DNA from: Oscillospiraceae bacterium | GTDB taxonomy: Bacteria; Bacillota; Clostridia; Oscillospirales; Oscillospiraceae | Reading direction: 5' to 3' | Length of the DNA stretch: 62,252 nucleotides | Assembly: GCA_015068495.1 (NCBI GenBank) | Contig: SVKL01000011.1 | Location: 1 to 62,252 of the forward strand | Shown here: positions 8,278 through 17,308 of the stretch, in pieces | How positions within the stretch are numbered: the stretch's first letter is position 1 | Layout of the letters: each line of letters opens with the position of its first letter | Notes under the pieces: model-generated | Seen by the model: only the letters and a program-made list of their open reading frames with translations | What the model was told of the DNA's origin: nothing | Databases searched by the model: none | Made by a program: the position numbers and the translations under genes

Positions 8278-9501
8278 ATGAAAGTTTATGACGAACTGGT
8301 TGCCCGTGGTCTGATTGCGCAGGTTACCAATGAACAGGAAATTCGCGAGATGATTGACAACGGCAAAGCCACGTTTTACATCGGCTTTGACCCCACGGCA
8401 GATTCTCTGCACGTTGGACACTTTATGGCGCTGTGCCTGATGAAGAGACTCCAGATGGCGGGCAACAAGCCTATCGCTTTGATTGGCGGCGGTACGGCTA
8501 TGATCGGCGATCCCTCCGGCAGAACGGATATGCGTTCTATGATGACAGAAGAGACCATTGCCCACAACTGCGAATGTTTCAAAAAGCAGATGTCCCGGTT
8601 TATTGAGTTCGGTGAAGGCAAGGCAATGATGGTCAACAATGCCGACTGGCTGATGAAGCTGAATTATATCGATTTTATTCGTGATATCGGCGGCTGCTTC
8701 TCCGTGAATAATATGCTACGGGCAGAATGCTTCAAGCAGAGAATGGAAAAGGGCCTGTCCTTCTTGGAATTTAACTATATGCCTATGCAGTCCTACGATT
8801 TCTATTACCTGTACCAAAAGTACGGCTGTAATATGCAGTTTGGCGGAAATGACCAGTGGAGCAATATGCTGGGCGGCACAGAACTGATTCGCCGTAAGCT
8901 GGGTAAGGATGCCCACGCTATGACCATTACCTTGCTGCTGAACTCTGAGGGCAAGAAGATGGGTAAGACCGCAAAGGGTGCCGTATGGCTTGATCCTAAC
9001 AAGACCACACCCTTTGAGTTCTACCAGTATTGGAGAAATGTGGAGGATGCAGATGTCCTTAAGTGTATCCGTATGCTGACCTTCCTGCCTCTGGAGCAGA
9101 TTAACGAAATGGACAGCTGGAAGGATGCCCAGCTGAATACAGCCAAGGAGATCCTTGCCTACGAACTGACCAAGCTGGTACACGGCGAGGAGGAGGCAGA
9201 AAAGGCGCAGGCAGCAGCAAAGGCGCTGTTTGCAGGCGGTGGAGACGATGCCAATATGCCTACCACTGAAATTTCTGCAGATCAGTTGGTTGACGGTAAA
9301 ATCGGCATTCTGAATCTGATGGTTGCTTGCGGTTTGGCGCCTTCCAATAAGCAGGCACGCCAGTTGGTGGAGCAGGGCGGTGTCCTTGTAAATGACGAGA
9401 AAGTGCCGTCTGTTCAGTTTGCAATCACGGAGGAAATGCTCCAAGAGGGTGTAAAGATCCGCAAGGGCAAAAAAGTTTTCCACAAGGCTATTTTGGCGTA
9501 A
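8278..9501 (+). CDS. tyrS: Tyrosyl-tRNA synthetase
   Basis: This enzyme charges tRNA-Tyr with tyrosine. It is a 407-residue class I synthetase. The HIGH-type motif is HVGH at residues 45-48, and the KMSKS-type loop is KMGKT at 227-231. A C-terminal S4 domain (roughly residues 340-407, GILNLMVACGLAPSNKQARQ onward) binds tRNA. Family members bind tyrosine through YMPMQSYD-like and FGGNDQW blocks, both present. Start ATG 8278 is set by GGAGG (8266-8270), 7 nt upstream; the longer frame would begin inside the T-box. Expression is controlled by the T-box leader. Confidence 0.97.
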   Translation: MKVYDELVARGLIAQVTNEQEIREMIDNGKATFYIGFDPTADSLHVGHFMALCLMKRLQMAGNKPIALIGGGTAMIGDPSGRTDMRSMMTEETIAHNCECFKKQMSRFIEFGEGKAMMVNNADWLMKLNYIDFIRDIGGCFSVNNMLRAECFKQRMEKGLSFLEFNYMPMQSYDFYYLYQKYGCNMQFGGNDQWSNMLGGTELIRRKLGKDAHAMTITLLLNSEGKKMGKTAKGAVWLDPNKTTPFEFYQYWRNVEDADVLKCIRMLTFLPLEQINEMDSWKDAQLNTAKEILAYELTKLVHGEEEAEKAQAAAKALFAGGGDDANMPTTEISADQLVDGKIGILNLMVACGLAPSNKQARQLVEQGGVLVNDEKVPSVQFAITEEMLQEGVKIRKGKKVFHKAILA

Positions 9502-9503
9502 GT

Positions 9504-9536
9504 AATAAGCGGCGCATGTTTGCGCCGCTTATTTTA
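9504..9536 (+). terminator. Rho-independent terminator after tyrS
   Basis: A 13-bp stem AATAAGCGGCGCA / TGCGCCGCTTATT with a TGTT loop is followed by TTTA, 2 nt after the tyrS stop. Confidence 0.9.
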
Positions 9537-9600
9537 CTGGACATATTTGGATAAATTGAGTATACTAATGGCAGATACAGAGAAGTTTGGAGGACACGCT

Positions 9601-11172
9601 ATGAAACTGAATACCAAACGTACCGTTTATGTAGGCTTTGCCTTTTTCTTAATTTTGGCGTTTTGGCAGGCTTATGACAGCATTATCCCGCTTATTTTAA
9701 CCAATAAGTTCGGTATGTCTCAATTTTGGTCCGGCGCAATTATGGCGCTGGATAATATTCTGGCGCTGTTTTTGCTGCCGCTGTTTGGCACCCTTTCTGA
9801 TAAATGCAAGGCAAAAAGCGGTCGGCGTACGCCCTTCATTCGCGTAGGTACAATTGCAGCGATTGTTTTGCTGATTGCCCTTTCCTTTGCTGACTACGTT
9901 CAGTTAAAGAACATCGAAAAGGTTTCCGTTGTGGATGACCCTGTTGCCCTTGGGACGATTTATGATTCTCAGGCGGATAAAAAGATCGTAAAACCCAACA
10001 AGGAATCTGCAACCTTGACAGAAGAACACTTTGTTCTCTCTGATGAGATTTCACGGGAAGATTTTGTGAATATCAAGAGCGAGCTTGTGGACGAAAACGG
10101 AAAGAAGACCACCAATCTTGATTACGTAGATTACGTAGTGCCGGCCCGGCAGGCATATATCTGGCAGCTCACAACACAAAATCCCCAAGCACTTGTTTTG
10201 TTTGTAGGTATCTTGTTCCTGCTGCTAATCGCTATGGCAACATTCCGTTCTCCCGCTGTTGCGCTTATGCCGGATGTTACGGCAAAGCCTCTGCGGAGCA
10301 AAGCAAACGCCATCATCAATTTGATGGGATACGTAGGCGGTATCCTTGTTCTGGTGCTGGGCAAGGTTTTTGCAACGGATGCTACGAGAAATGCGATGAT
10401 GAGCTATATTGGCTATTTCTCTGCAGTTGCGGGGCTGATGCTTGTGGCTCTTATTGTGTTCCTTATGAAGGTAAAAGAGCCGGCTTGGAGCCGGGAAATG
10501 CTGGAGGAATCTGCCCAGTGTAATGATACAGAACAGGCTGAGTCAACAGAGAAACGCAAGCTTACCAAAGGGGAAAAGCTTTCCCTTGTCCTTCTTTTGG
10601 CGTCGGTGATTTTGTGGTACTTTGGCTACAACGCCGTGAGCAGCAAATACAGTGTGTATGCCTCTAACCGCCTTGGCAAGGACTTCAATATGACCTTGAT
10701 GATTGGCACGGGCGCTGCGATTATTTCCTTTGTTCCTGTGGGTATTCTTTCTTCTAAAATCGGAAGAAAAAAAGCAATTTTATTCGGTGTTGCGTTATTG
10801 GCCGTTGCATTTACGCTTGCCCAGTTTGTCACAGCGCAGACACCGGTGATGCTGATGATTGGCATTTTCATTCTTGCCGGTGTGGCGTGGGCAACCATCA
10901 ACGTCAATTCCTTCCCTATGGTGGTAGAGCTGTGTTCCGACGGTGATGTGGGCAAGTATACCGGCTACTATTATACTGCCTCTATGGCAGCCCAGACCCT
11001 GACACCTATGGTATCAGGCTTCCTGATGGACAAGCTGGGGATGGGGATACTGTTTCCTTACGCGGCTCTTTTTGTAGCGGCTTCTTTTGTGACTATGCTG
11101 TTTGTAAAACACGGTGACAGTAAAATTGTTGCCAAGAAGAATATTGAAGCTTTTGACGTAGATAACGGATAA
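9601..11172 (+). CDS. MFS transporter, sugar-cation/SLC45-like
   Basis: This 523-residue membrane carrier has an early LFGTLSDKCKAKSGRRTPFI block (TM2-TM3 loop), a basic and charged signature typical of sugar:proton symporters such as SLC45/GPH-like MFS members. It also has PDVTAKPLRSKANAIINLMG, a motif found in that branch. Between the third and fourth helices (roughly residues 100-190) lies a hydrophilic insert of about 80 residues rich in Asp, Glu and Lys, likely outside the membrane. Start ATG 9601 follows a GGAGG at about 9588-9592. It is a single-gene unit between two terminators, so its substrate has no genomic clue. Export cannot be excluded. Confidence 0.8.
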   Translation: MKLNTKRTVYVGFAFFLILAFWQAYDSIIPLILTNKFGMSQFWSGAIMALDNILALFLLPLFGTLSDKCKAKSGRRTPFIRVGTIAAIVLLIALSFADYVQLKNIEKVSVVDDPVALGTIYDSQADKKIVKPNKESATLTEEHFVLSDEISREDFVNIKSELVDENGKKTTNLDYVDYVVPARQAYIWQLTTQNPQALVLFVGILFLLLIAMATFRSPAVALMPDVTAKPLRSKANAIINLMGYVGGILVLVLGKVFATDATRNAMMSYIGYFSAVAGLMLVALIVFLMKVKEPAWSREMLEESAQCNDTEQAESTEKRKLTKGEKLSLVLLLASVILWYFGYNAVSSKYSVYASNRLGKDFNMTLMIGTGAAIISFVPVGILSSKIGRKKAILFGVALLAVAFTLAQFVTAQTPVMLMIGIFILAGVAWATINVNSFPMVVELCSDGDVGKYTGYYYTASMAAQTLTPMVSGFLMDKLGMGILFPYAALFVAASFVTMLFVKHGDSKIVAKKNIEAFDVDNG

Positions 11173-11179
11173 GCAAATG

Positions 11180-11213
11180 AAAATCCCTTAGGGCTGACCC
11201 TAAGGGATTTTTT
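11180..11213. terminator. Bidirectional terminator between the MFS carrier and dapA
   Basis: A 14-bp stem AAAATCCCTTAGGG / CCCTAAGGGATTTT is followed by Ts on the plus strand and preceded by As, so it can end both converging transcripts. Confidence 0.85.
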
Positions 11214-12082
11214 CATAGAAAATATTGTTCTATTTGCTTTTGATGTTCTTTTGTCAGCTTGCACAGAGGCAACCGACAGCTGCCGCAATCGTAGCCAATG
11301 CACTTTAATGCTTCCTTTACAGGTATGGGGTTTACCTCGCAGAACAAGAGGTCGATCAGCGGTAAAAAGTGAAGCTGAAGGGCTGCTGCGCCGGTAAAAT
11401 CCCCACTTAGTGCAGCCTGACACATTGCTTCTGTTTCCTTGGGATAGATGTTTGATAAAACAGAAATAACGCCGCTGCCACCCAAAGACAAAACCGGAAC
11501 GATTTGGTCATCATTGCCTGACCAAACGGAAAATTCCGGACCGCAGGCAAGAGCAATGCGTGCGATTTTTGTAATATCGCTGCTTGCTTCCTTTACCCCT
11601 ACTATGTTGGGCACGCGGGAGAGCCGTTGGTAGACAGAGACAGGAATATCCACACCGGTTCGGGTTGGAACATTATATAAAATAATGGGCAGACTGACTG
11701 CGTGGGCAATGGATAGATAGTGTGCAAACAATCCGTCCGGTGTCGCTTTGTTGTAATAAGGTGTCACCACCAACAGACCGTCAACACCGGCTTCTTCAGC
11801 GGCTCTGCTTAAGGCGATTGCGTGGTCTGTTGCGTTTGTGCCTGTTCCTGCAATGATTTTACAGCTATCGCCTACATAGGCCTTGCTTCTGCGGAATAAT
11901 TCGATTTTTTCATCGTCGGATAAGGTTGGAGACTCGCCTGTAGTGCCGGCGATAACCACCGCCGTAATGCCGGCCTCCACTTGTCTGCGGAGCAATTGCT
12001 CCATCATTGGGTAATTTACTTTTCCGTCTAAAAAAGGCGTAACAAGAGCCGTACAGGCCCCTGTGAACAACGGTTTACGCAT
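11213..12082 (-). CDS. dapA: 4-hydroxy-tetrahydrodipicolinate synthase
   Basis: DapA condenses pyruvate with aspartate semialdehyde in the lysine/diaminopimelate pathway, which also supplies dipicolinate in spore formers. The 289-residue TIM-barrel protein has GTTGESPTLSDDEK near residue 45, the YNVPTRTG motif with its catalytic tyrosine near residue 133, and the Schiff-base lysine in GVKEASSD near residue 162. Start is the ATG at 12082 on the minus strand, with GGAGGTG (plus-strand complement at about 12090-12096) 7-8 nt upstream. It is monocistronic and divergent from queA. The other lysine genes are not nearby. Confidence 0.95.
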   Translation of the reverse strand: MRKPLFTGACTALVTPFLDGKVNYPMMEQLLRRQVEAGITAVVIAGTTGESPTLSDDEKIELFRRSKAYVGDSCKIIAGTGTNATDHAIALSRAAEEAGVDGLLVVTPYYNKATPDGLFAHYLSIAHAVSLPIILYNVPTRTGVDIPVSVYQRLSRVPNIVGVKEASSDITKIARIALACGPEFSVWSGNDDQIVPVLSLGGSGVISVLSNIYPKETEAMCQAALSGDFTGAAALQLHFLPLIDLLFCEVNPIPVKEALKCIGYDCGSCRLPLCKLTKEHQKQIEQYFL

Positions 12083-12108
12083 AGAAACACACCTCCATCC
12101 CATTCTAT

Positions 12109-12137
12109 GTGTTAATGTGGCTTTTTGCTTATTGCAA
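12109..12137 (-). promoter_or_regulatory. Possible dapA promoter sharing its -35 with queA
   Basis: The palindromic hexamer TTGCAA (12132-12137) also reads as a -35 on the minus strand, with a 17-nt spacer to TAACAC (plus 12109-12114). The -10 is weak. Confidence 0.35.
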
Positions 12138-12160
12138 AATCGCAAATAATCGTCTATAAT
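12132..12160 (+). promoter_or_regulatory. Sigma-A promoter of queA-tgt
   Basis: -35 TTGCAA (12132-12137), a 17-nt spacer and a perfect -10 TATAAT (12155-12160) precede the queA ribosome binding site. Confidence 0.8.
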
Positions 12161-12192
12161 TTACTGAATGATAGCTTTTGGAGGATGTTTTC

Positions 12193-13236
12193 TTGAAAAC
12201 CCACGATTTTTGGTATGATTTGCCGGAGGAGCTGATTGCGCAAACCCCGCTGCAGCAAAGAGATGCTTCCCGTCTGCTTGTTTTAGACCGGAAAAGCGGC
12301 AGCGTAGCGCATAAGCATTTTTACGATGTGCTGGACTATTTGAATCCCGGCGATTGCTTGGTGATGAATGACTCCCGGGTGCTGCCGGCACGGTTGTTGG
12401 GCAACCGCCCCACAGGCGGTGCTGTTGAGCTGCTGCTGCTGAAGGATTTAGGGGATAAGAAGTGGGAGTGTCTTGCAAAACCCGGCAGAAAGCTTCTGGA
12501 GGGCCAGAATGTGATTTTTGGCGACGGCAAGCTGACGGCGACGGTTGTAGAAGTGAAAGAAGACGGCAACCGCATTGTGGAATTCCACTACGATGGTATT
12601 TTTTTGGAAGTTTTGGAACAGTTGGGGAAGATGCCTTTGCCGCCCTATATTCGGGAAGAGCTCCAAGACAGTGAGCGGTATCAGACTGTATATTCCCGGG
12701 AGATTGGCTCGGCCGCTGCGCCTACTGCCGGACTTCACTTTACGAATGAGCTGTTGGAAAAGATTCGTCAAAAGGGAATACAAACTGCGTTTGTAACCCT
12801 CCACGTTGGTCTGGGGACCTTTCGTCCGGTGAAGGCGGAGAATATTCACGACCACCATATGCACGCAGAGCTGTGTATGATTAGTAAAGAAACTGCCGAC
12901 TTGCTGAATGCAACCAAGCAGGCGGGAGGCCGAATCATTTGCGTAGGCACTACTTCCTGCCGAACCTTAGAGTCACTCGTGAATGATGACGGTACATTTG
13001 AAGAAGGCGCCAAGTGGACGGAAATTTTTATCTATCCCGGATATCAGTTCAAGGCGATGAACGGACTTATCACGAATTTTCACTTACCGGAAAGTACGCT
13101 TGTAATGCTGGTGTCAGCCTTTGCCGGTCGGGAGCACGTGTTGAGCGCCTATGAGCAGGCAGTTCAGCAGCGATACCGTTTCTTTTCCTTTGGTGATGCG
13201 ATGCTGATTGCAGATATCAAGGAGTCAGAGGAATAG
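12193..13236 (+). CDS. queA: S-adenosylmethionine:tRNA ribosyltransferase-isomerase
   Basis: QueA transfers and isomerises the ribose of SAM onto preQ1-modified tRNA to form epoxyqueuosine at wobble position 34 of GUN-anticodon tRNAs. The 347-residue protein opens with a family-typical [19 protein letters not shown], has [11 protein letters not shown] near residue 63, and the conserved [11 protein letters not shown] block near residue 178. TTG 12193 is chosen because GGAGGA (12180-12185) lies 7 nt before it; ATG is absent and the upstream TTG would place the SD inside the gene. It is followed by tgt after a 44-nt gap, the usual queuosine pair. Confidence 0.96.
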   Translation: MKTHDFWYDLPEELIAQTPLQQRDASRLLVLDRKSGSVAHKHFYDVLDYLNPGDCLVMNDSRVLPARLLGNRPTGGAVELLLLKDLGDKKWECLAKPGRKLLEGQNVIFGDGKLTATVVEVKEDGNRIVEFHYDGIFLEVLEQLGKMPLPPYIREELQDSERYQTVYSREIGSAAAPTAGLHFTNELLEKIRQKGIQTAFVTLHVGLGTFRPVKAENIHDHHMHAELCMISKETADLLNATKQAGGRIICVGTTSCRTLESLVNDDGTFEEGAKWTEIFIYPGYQFKAMNGLITNFHLPESTLVMLVSAFAGREHVLSAYEQAVQQRYRFFSFGDAMLIADIKESEE

Positions 13237-13280
13237 TTGCGGAAGTTCTGCAAATTTTCTTTACCCATTAGGAGATTTAT

Positions 13281-14411
13281 ATGTTTGAATTGTTAAAAAC
13301 TGAGGGGAAAGCCCGGCGGGGCGTATTCACCTGCGCCCACGGAACGGTGCAGACACCAGTGTTTATGAATGTGGGTACGCAGGCCGCAATCAAGGGCGGT
13401 TTAAGCGCCAAGGACCTGAAAGATATCGGATGTCAGGTGGAGCTGAGTAATACTTACCACCTGCATTTACGTCCCGGTGATGAATTGGTCAAGGAATGCG
13501 GCGGCCTGCATAAATTTATGACCTGGGATGGCCCGATTCTCACCGATTCCGGCGGATTTCAGGTGTTTAGCTTAGCGTCCTTGCGGAAAATTAAAGAAGA
13601 GGGCGTTACCTTTGCCTCTCACATTGACGGTCATAAAATTTTTATGGGGCCTGAGGAGAGTATGCAGATTCAGTCGAATCTGGGCTCTGATATCTGTATG
13701 GCCTTTGATGAATGTGTGGAGAATCCCGCGCCGCGGGACTATGTAAAGCAGAGTGTTGACAGAACCTTTCGCTGGCTGGAAAGGTGCAAGGCAGAAAATG
13801 CAAGGCTGAACAGTCTGCCGGACACGGTAAATCCCAATCAGATGCTTTGGGGAATCAATCAGGGCGGTACCTATGCCGATATCCGCGTAGACCATATGAA
13901 ACGGATTGCGGATTTGGACTTGCCCGGATACGCCATCGGCGGCCTTGCTGTGGGCGAAACTGCGGAGGAAATGTACGATATTATCGAGGCAGTGGAGACG
14001 TATATGCCTAAGGAGAAGACCCGCTATCTTATGGGCGTTGGTACACCTACAAATATTATTGAAGGCGTTGCCAGAGGTGTGGATTTCTTTGACTGTGTGA
14101 TGCCGGCCAGAAATGCAAGACACGCAAGGCTGTTCACTTGGCAAGGTGCAATCAATCTGAAAAACGCAAAATATGCCAAAGATCTGTCACCCATCGATCC
14201 GGAATGTGATTGCCCGGTATGCCGCCGTTATTCCAAGGCGTATATCCGCCATTTGTTTGTTGCGGAAGAAATTCTGGCAATGCGATTGTGTGTTATGCAC
14301 AACCTGTATTTCTACAATAAACTAATGGAAAAAATCAGAAATGCGCTGGACAACGGAACATTTGAACAGTTTAGATGTGAATTTTCTGAAAAATTAAGCC
14401 GAAGAATCTAA
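13281..14411 (+). CDS. tgt: tRNA-guanine(34) transglycosylase
   Basis: TGT swaps guanine-34 for preQ1 in tRNAs with GUN anticodons, the step before QueA. The protein has 376 residues. The substrate-binding aspartate is in LTDSGGFQVFSL near residue 90, and the nucleophile region is in the FDCVMPARNARHARLFT segment near residue 270. The zinc site is CDCPVCRRY near residue 309 with a downstream RHLF histidine. ATG 13281 has AGGAGA upstream. It is downstream of queA in one transcript. The preQ1 synthesis genes (queC-queF) are not in the window, so the cell either makes preQ1 elsewhere in the genome or salvages it. Confidence 0.97.
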   Translation: MFELLKTEGKARRGVFTCAHGTVQTPVFMNVGTQAAIKGGLSAKDLKDIGCQVELSNTYHLHLRPGDELVKECGGLHKFMTWDGPILTDSGGFQVFSLASLRKIKEEGVTFASHIDGHKIFMGPEESMQIQSNLGSDICMAFDECVENPAPRDYVKQSVDRTFRWLERCKAENARLNSLPDTVNPNQMLWGINQGGTYADIRVDHMKRIADLDLPGYAIGGLAVGETAEEMYDIIEAVETYMPKEKTRYLMGVGTPTNIIEGVARGVDFFDCVMPARNARHARLFTWQGAINLKNAKYAKDLSPIDPECDCPVCRRYSKAYIRHLFVAEEILAMRLCVMHNLYFYNKLMEKIRNALDNGTFEQFRCEFSEKLSRRI

Positions 14412-14418
14412 ATTTCCC

Positions 14419-14446
14419 TTGCAATTTATAGGGACAATGGTATAAT
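14419..14446 (+). promoter_or_regulatory. Sigma-A promoter of yajC
   Basis: -35 TTGCAA (14419-14424), a 16-nt spacer ending TGG, and -10 TATAAT (14441-14446) lie in the tgt-yajC gap. Confidence 0.75.
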
Positions 14447-14480
14447 ATGCTAGTAAATAAAAGCAAAAGGAGTAAATAAT

Positions 14481-14873
14481 ATGTTGTATTTCTTAGAAGG
14501 TACTGTTGATGCTGCTCAGCAGGGCGGTGGCCTGCTTGGTATGTTGCCTATGCTGTTAATTATGGTTGCGGTTTTCTACTTTATGCTGATTCGCCCCGAG
14601 AACAAGCGTAAGAAGGAAGCTGAGCAGATGCGCTCCTCCATTAAGAACGGTGACAAGGTTACAACCATTGGCGGTATTATGGGTACTGTTGTGGATGTAA
14701 AGAGCGACAGCTTCGTTTTGGAGACCAGCGCTGATCAAGTGCGTATTGAGTTTGCAAAGTGGGCTATCTCCACCAATGAGACTGCTGCCGAAGCCGCAAA
14801 GGAAGAGGCAAAGAAGAAGCAGGAGCAAAAGGCAAAGGAAAAGGCCGCTAAGAAAGCTGCTAAGAATGGCTGA
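14481..14873 (+). CDS. yajC: Preprotein translocase subunit YajC
   Basis: YajC is an accessory membrane protein of the Sec translocase. The 130-residue protein has one N-terminal transmembrane helix (roughly residues 17-38). It is followed by the canonical FYFMLIRPENKRKKEAEQM segment and an IKNGDKVTTIGGIMGTVVDV block typical of the family. The tail (about residues 98-130) is an Ala-Lys-Glu-rich low-complexity helix ending in KKAAKNG. ATG 14481 is preceded by AAAAGGAG. In many bacteria yajC is followed by secD-secF; here a terminator follows at once. Confidence 0.95.
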   Translation: MLYFLEGTVDAAQQGGGLLGMLPMLLIMVAVFYFMLIRPENKRKKEAEQMRSSIKNGDKVTTIGGIMGTVVDVKSDSFVLETSADQVRIEFAKWAISTNETAAEAAKEEAKKKQEQKAKEKAAKKAAKNG

Positions 14874-14881
14874 TAAGTAAG

Positions 14882-14917
14882 AAAAAGAGCTTCGGTTTTA
14901 CCGAAGCTCTTTTTTTG
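14882..14917 (+). terminator. Rho-independent terminator after yajC
   Basis: An inverted repeat AAAAAGAGCTTCGGT / ACCGAAGCTCTTTTT is followed by more T. It lies within the last codons and stop of the opposing thrE gene. Confidence 0.88.
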
Positions 14918-16139
14918 CTTTGTGACCTCTCCATTCATACCAGAGTCGCACCATAGTGGAAACCATCAGTATACCAACGGCAATGACACCGGCAATGGCA
15001 ATCGTTTCTGTTCCTTTGTCTGCAAAGCGACCCATATCGCCGTTTACAAGGTGATTGGTTGTGTAATAAATTCCAGCGCCGGGAATCAGTGGAAATGCGG
15101 AAATAACCAAATAGGAGATTGCCGGATACTTACGGATTCTTGCCATAATTTCAGCATAAAGCGCCGCGACAAGTGTGGCTAAGAAGTAGCAAAGAATCTC
15201 TCCACAGCCTAAGTGTGCTGCCAGACAATAAGCGCCCCACGTGATTGCGCCACCCAATGCGCACAAAATTCTGCCTTTTCCGTGAATATTAAACAGAAGA
15301 CAGAATCCGCAGCAGCCAATAAAACCGGATAGGCACTGCAGCCACCATATGTGCACCGTAGAAGGTGTGTTTACGGGAGTGCCCCAAATAGATGCAGACA
15401 GACTCCACGCAACACCGGTACCCAACGCAATTGCAGCAGCAATCAGAAATACCTGCACAATTCGGTTGATTCCCGAATTGGTGTCTCCGAAAATAATATC
15501 CCGCATCGCATTGGTGAAGATAAGTCCGGGCACCAACATCATCAACGTGCCGATGATAATCATATCTGTGTTGTTCGCAATTCCCACAGCATTGGTTGCC
15601 GAAGCGGTTAAGGTCATAATAAACGCGCAGGCGATGGTTCTGAAAAAGTGGTTTGTTTTGAATTTTTCAAGGAAATGATCAGTAATTCCCACCAGCAATC
15701 CGCAAAAGCCGGCACAAATAGCATCAATAAGAGAACCGCCGAAAAAAACTGCATATCCGGATGCTCCAAGAAAAGAACCAAGAAGTCGCTTAGGGAAGGT
15801 ATAGTGAATACAGGATGCGCCGGTCTGTTTAAGCCACTGCATTGCTTCTTCCGGCGCGGGTTTTTCTGTGCATATTCGCCGGCTTAGAGAGTTGTATCTC
15901 TCTACAGCATCTAAATTGTTGCCGTGATATCCGATTCGCTTCATCCGCGTTGCTGATTTTCCGTCAGCTGTACGAATGCTTATGGTCAGATTGTTGGGGA
16001 TTGCAAAAACTTCGGATTCAATGTTATATGCAGTCAAAATGCGATTAATGCTATCTTCAATTCGGAAGGTTTCAGCGCCGGCCATTGCAAGATTGTAGCC
16101 CAATTCGGTAACCAAATCCAATAAAATATTGTAGTCCAT
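14898..16139 (-). CDS. thrE: Threonine/serine exporter, ThrE family
   Basis: This 413-residue membrane protein fuses the two ThrE modules. The N-terminal cytosolic and five-helix part (residues about 1-250) has the signature GAETFRIEDSINRI near residue 20, which contains the conserved Glu/Arg core. The C-terminal part is a DUF3815-like bundle (residues about 265-405) including LVISAFPLIPGAGIYY. Members export threonine and serine and some act on dicarboxylates. In many Firmicutes the two halves are separate genes; here they are one chain. The start is at 16139 with GAGGAGCC upstream. The 3' end is overlapped by the hairpin that ends yajC. Confidence 0.88.
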   Translation of the reverse strand: MDYNILLDLVTELGYNLAMAGAETFRIEDSINRILTAYNIESEVFAIPNNLTISIRTADGKSATRMKRIGYHGNNLDAVERYNSLSRRICTEKPAPEEAMQWLKQTGASCIHYTFPKRLLGSFLGASGYAVFFGGSLIDAICAGFCGLLVGITDHFLEKFKTNHFFRTIACAFIMTLTASATNAVGIANNTDMIIIGTLMMLVPGLIFTNAMRDIIFGDTNSGINRIVQVFLIAAAIALGTGVAWSLSASIWGTPVNTPSTVHIWWLQCLSGFIGCCGFCLLFNIHGKGRILCALGGAITWGAYCLAAHLGCGEILCYFLATLVAALYAEIMARIRKYPAISYLVISAFPLIPGAGIYYTTNHLVNGDMGRFADKGTETIAIAGVIAVGILMVSTMVRLWYEWRGHKAKKELR

Positions 16140-16167
16140 AAATGGCTCCTCTTTATATTTACGGGTG

Positions 16168-16196
16168 AAAACCGCCGGAAAAGCTCCGGCGGTTAA
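16168..16196 (-). terminator. Terminator after degV
   Basis: A 10-bp perfect stem (plus AACCGCCGGA / TCCGGCGGTT) lies just after the degV stop on its minus-strand transcript. The T tail is short (TTTTC). Confidence 0.65.
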
Positions 16197-16199
16197 AAA

Positions 16200-17042
16200 T
16201 TATTTTCTTACAAACAGAACACCAAGGGTGCCGGGACCACAGTGACAGGAGATTGTGCAGCCGGCCTGTGTCCAATAAACGTTTTCAAAATTTCCATATT
16301 GTGCCACAGCATCCTTCACAACAAGCAGGGCATCGTCGGAAACGGGGGTGTGAGTTACAAACAGTGTATTGCGTTCCAAATCTTCCCGGTCAGCCAAACG
16401 ATCTTTCACATAGGCGGCTAAACACTTTGTGAGGTTACCTCTGTATTTCTTAACAACGGACATTTTACCGTTCTTAACTTCAATACAGGGCTTAAGGTTC
16501 AGAAGATTTGCGCCCAGCGCGGCGGCAGAGGAACAGCGGCCACCCTTGACCATATATTCCAAACGGTCCAGAACAAAGCTTGCCTCCACTTTGGGAGTAA
16601 AAGCGTCAAGTTTTGCTTTAATATCCTCCAAAGAAGTGGCAGTTTTTGCTAATTCACAGGCTTTCAACACCACCAAGCCCTGCCCAGTGGACAAGTTGCG
16701 GGAGTCGATTGCAACTACATTACTAAATTCCATTGCTGCCAAACAGGCGTTCTGATAGCAGGAGGAGAATTCGGAACTGATGTTGATGTGAACAACGGCG
16801 TCATAGGTGTCAGCATATTTTGCAAACCAGTCCTGATATTCACCAACGCTCACGGCTGTAGTTGTACAAAGATTTCCACCGGCTGCAACGTGGGCGAAAA
16901 TGTCATCGGTAGTAATGGTGATGCTGTCAATAAATGCTTCATCGTCTTTGATAACCGTAAGGGGAACAATGGTAATATCATTCTTTTCCAACAGGTCCTT
17001 GGATAAGTCACAGGTGCTGTCGGATATGATTTTAATGTTCAT
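16200..17042 (-). CDS. DegV family fatty-acid-binding protein
   Basis: DegV-fold proteins bind single fatty acids and can serve as FakB subunits, presenting them to the FakA kinase. This 280-residue protein starts with IKIISDSTCDLS, the family opening. It has a TTAVSVGEYQ segment near residue 60 containing fatty-acid head-group contacts, and IDSRNLSTGQG near residue 115. No fakA is visible, so a role in fatty-acid phosphorylation is from family knowledge only. ATG at 17042 has AAGGAGAC 5-6 nt upstream. It has its own promoter. Confidence 0.9.
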   Translation of the reverse strand: MNIKIISDSTCDLSKDLLEKNDITIVPLTVIKDDEAFIDSITITTDDIFAHVAAGGNLCTTTAVSVGEYQDWFAKYADTYDAVVHINISSEFSSCYQNACLAAMEFSNVVAIDSRNLSTGQGLVVLKACELAKTATSLEDIKAKLDAFTPKVEASFVLDRLEYMVKGGRCSSAAALGANLLNLKPCIEVKNGKMSVVKKYRGNLTKCLAAYVKDRLADREDLERNTLFVTHTPVSDDALLVVKDAVAQYGNFENVYWTQAGCTISCHCGPGTLGVLFVRK

Positions 17043-17112
17043 AGTGCAGTCTCCTTAAAAAAGATAAATTGCACGCAATCTTATGCTTGCAATTACTAAA
17101 ATGCCTGCTAAA

Positions 17113-17141
17113 ATAGTAGCATAAAAAGGGTATATTGTCAA
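17113..17141 (-). promoter_or_regulatory. Sigma-A promoter of degV
   Basis: On the minus strand, -35 TTGACA (plus 17136-17141), a 17-nt spacer and -10 TACTAT (plus 17113-17118) lie about 70 nt before degV. Confidence 0.82.
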
Positions 17142-17239
17142 TTGATAGGAAGTGCTTCGCAGGTGTATATTTTCATTATCAGTTATGCGTATCTCAGCCT
17201 GTCAATTGGGTTGCCGACTGTCAACCTACATACGATTAT

Positions 17240-17260
17240 CCAATAAGTACGATTTATTGG
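17240..17260. promoter_or_regulatory. Inverted repeat, possible operator
   Basis: CCAATAA-N7-TTATTGG forms a 7-bp arm palindrome 14 nt upstream of a TATACT -10-like element (17274-17279) in the leader of the 42-aa ORF and truA. Its position suggests a repressor or activator site. No regulator is identified. Confidence 0.35.
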
Positions 17261-17308
17261 ACGAATCCGTTGGTATACTGAGGCCATAATCCAAAGGAGG
17301 TATGGCAT

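Noticed and set aside
8716..9483. A 255-codon antisense frame in tyrS.
   Set aside because: It is a shadow of a conserved synthetase with no start signals.
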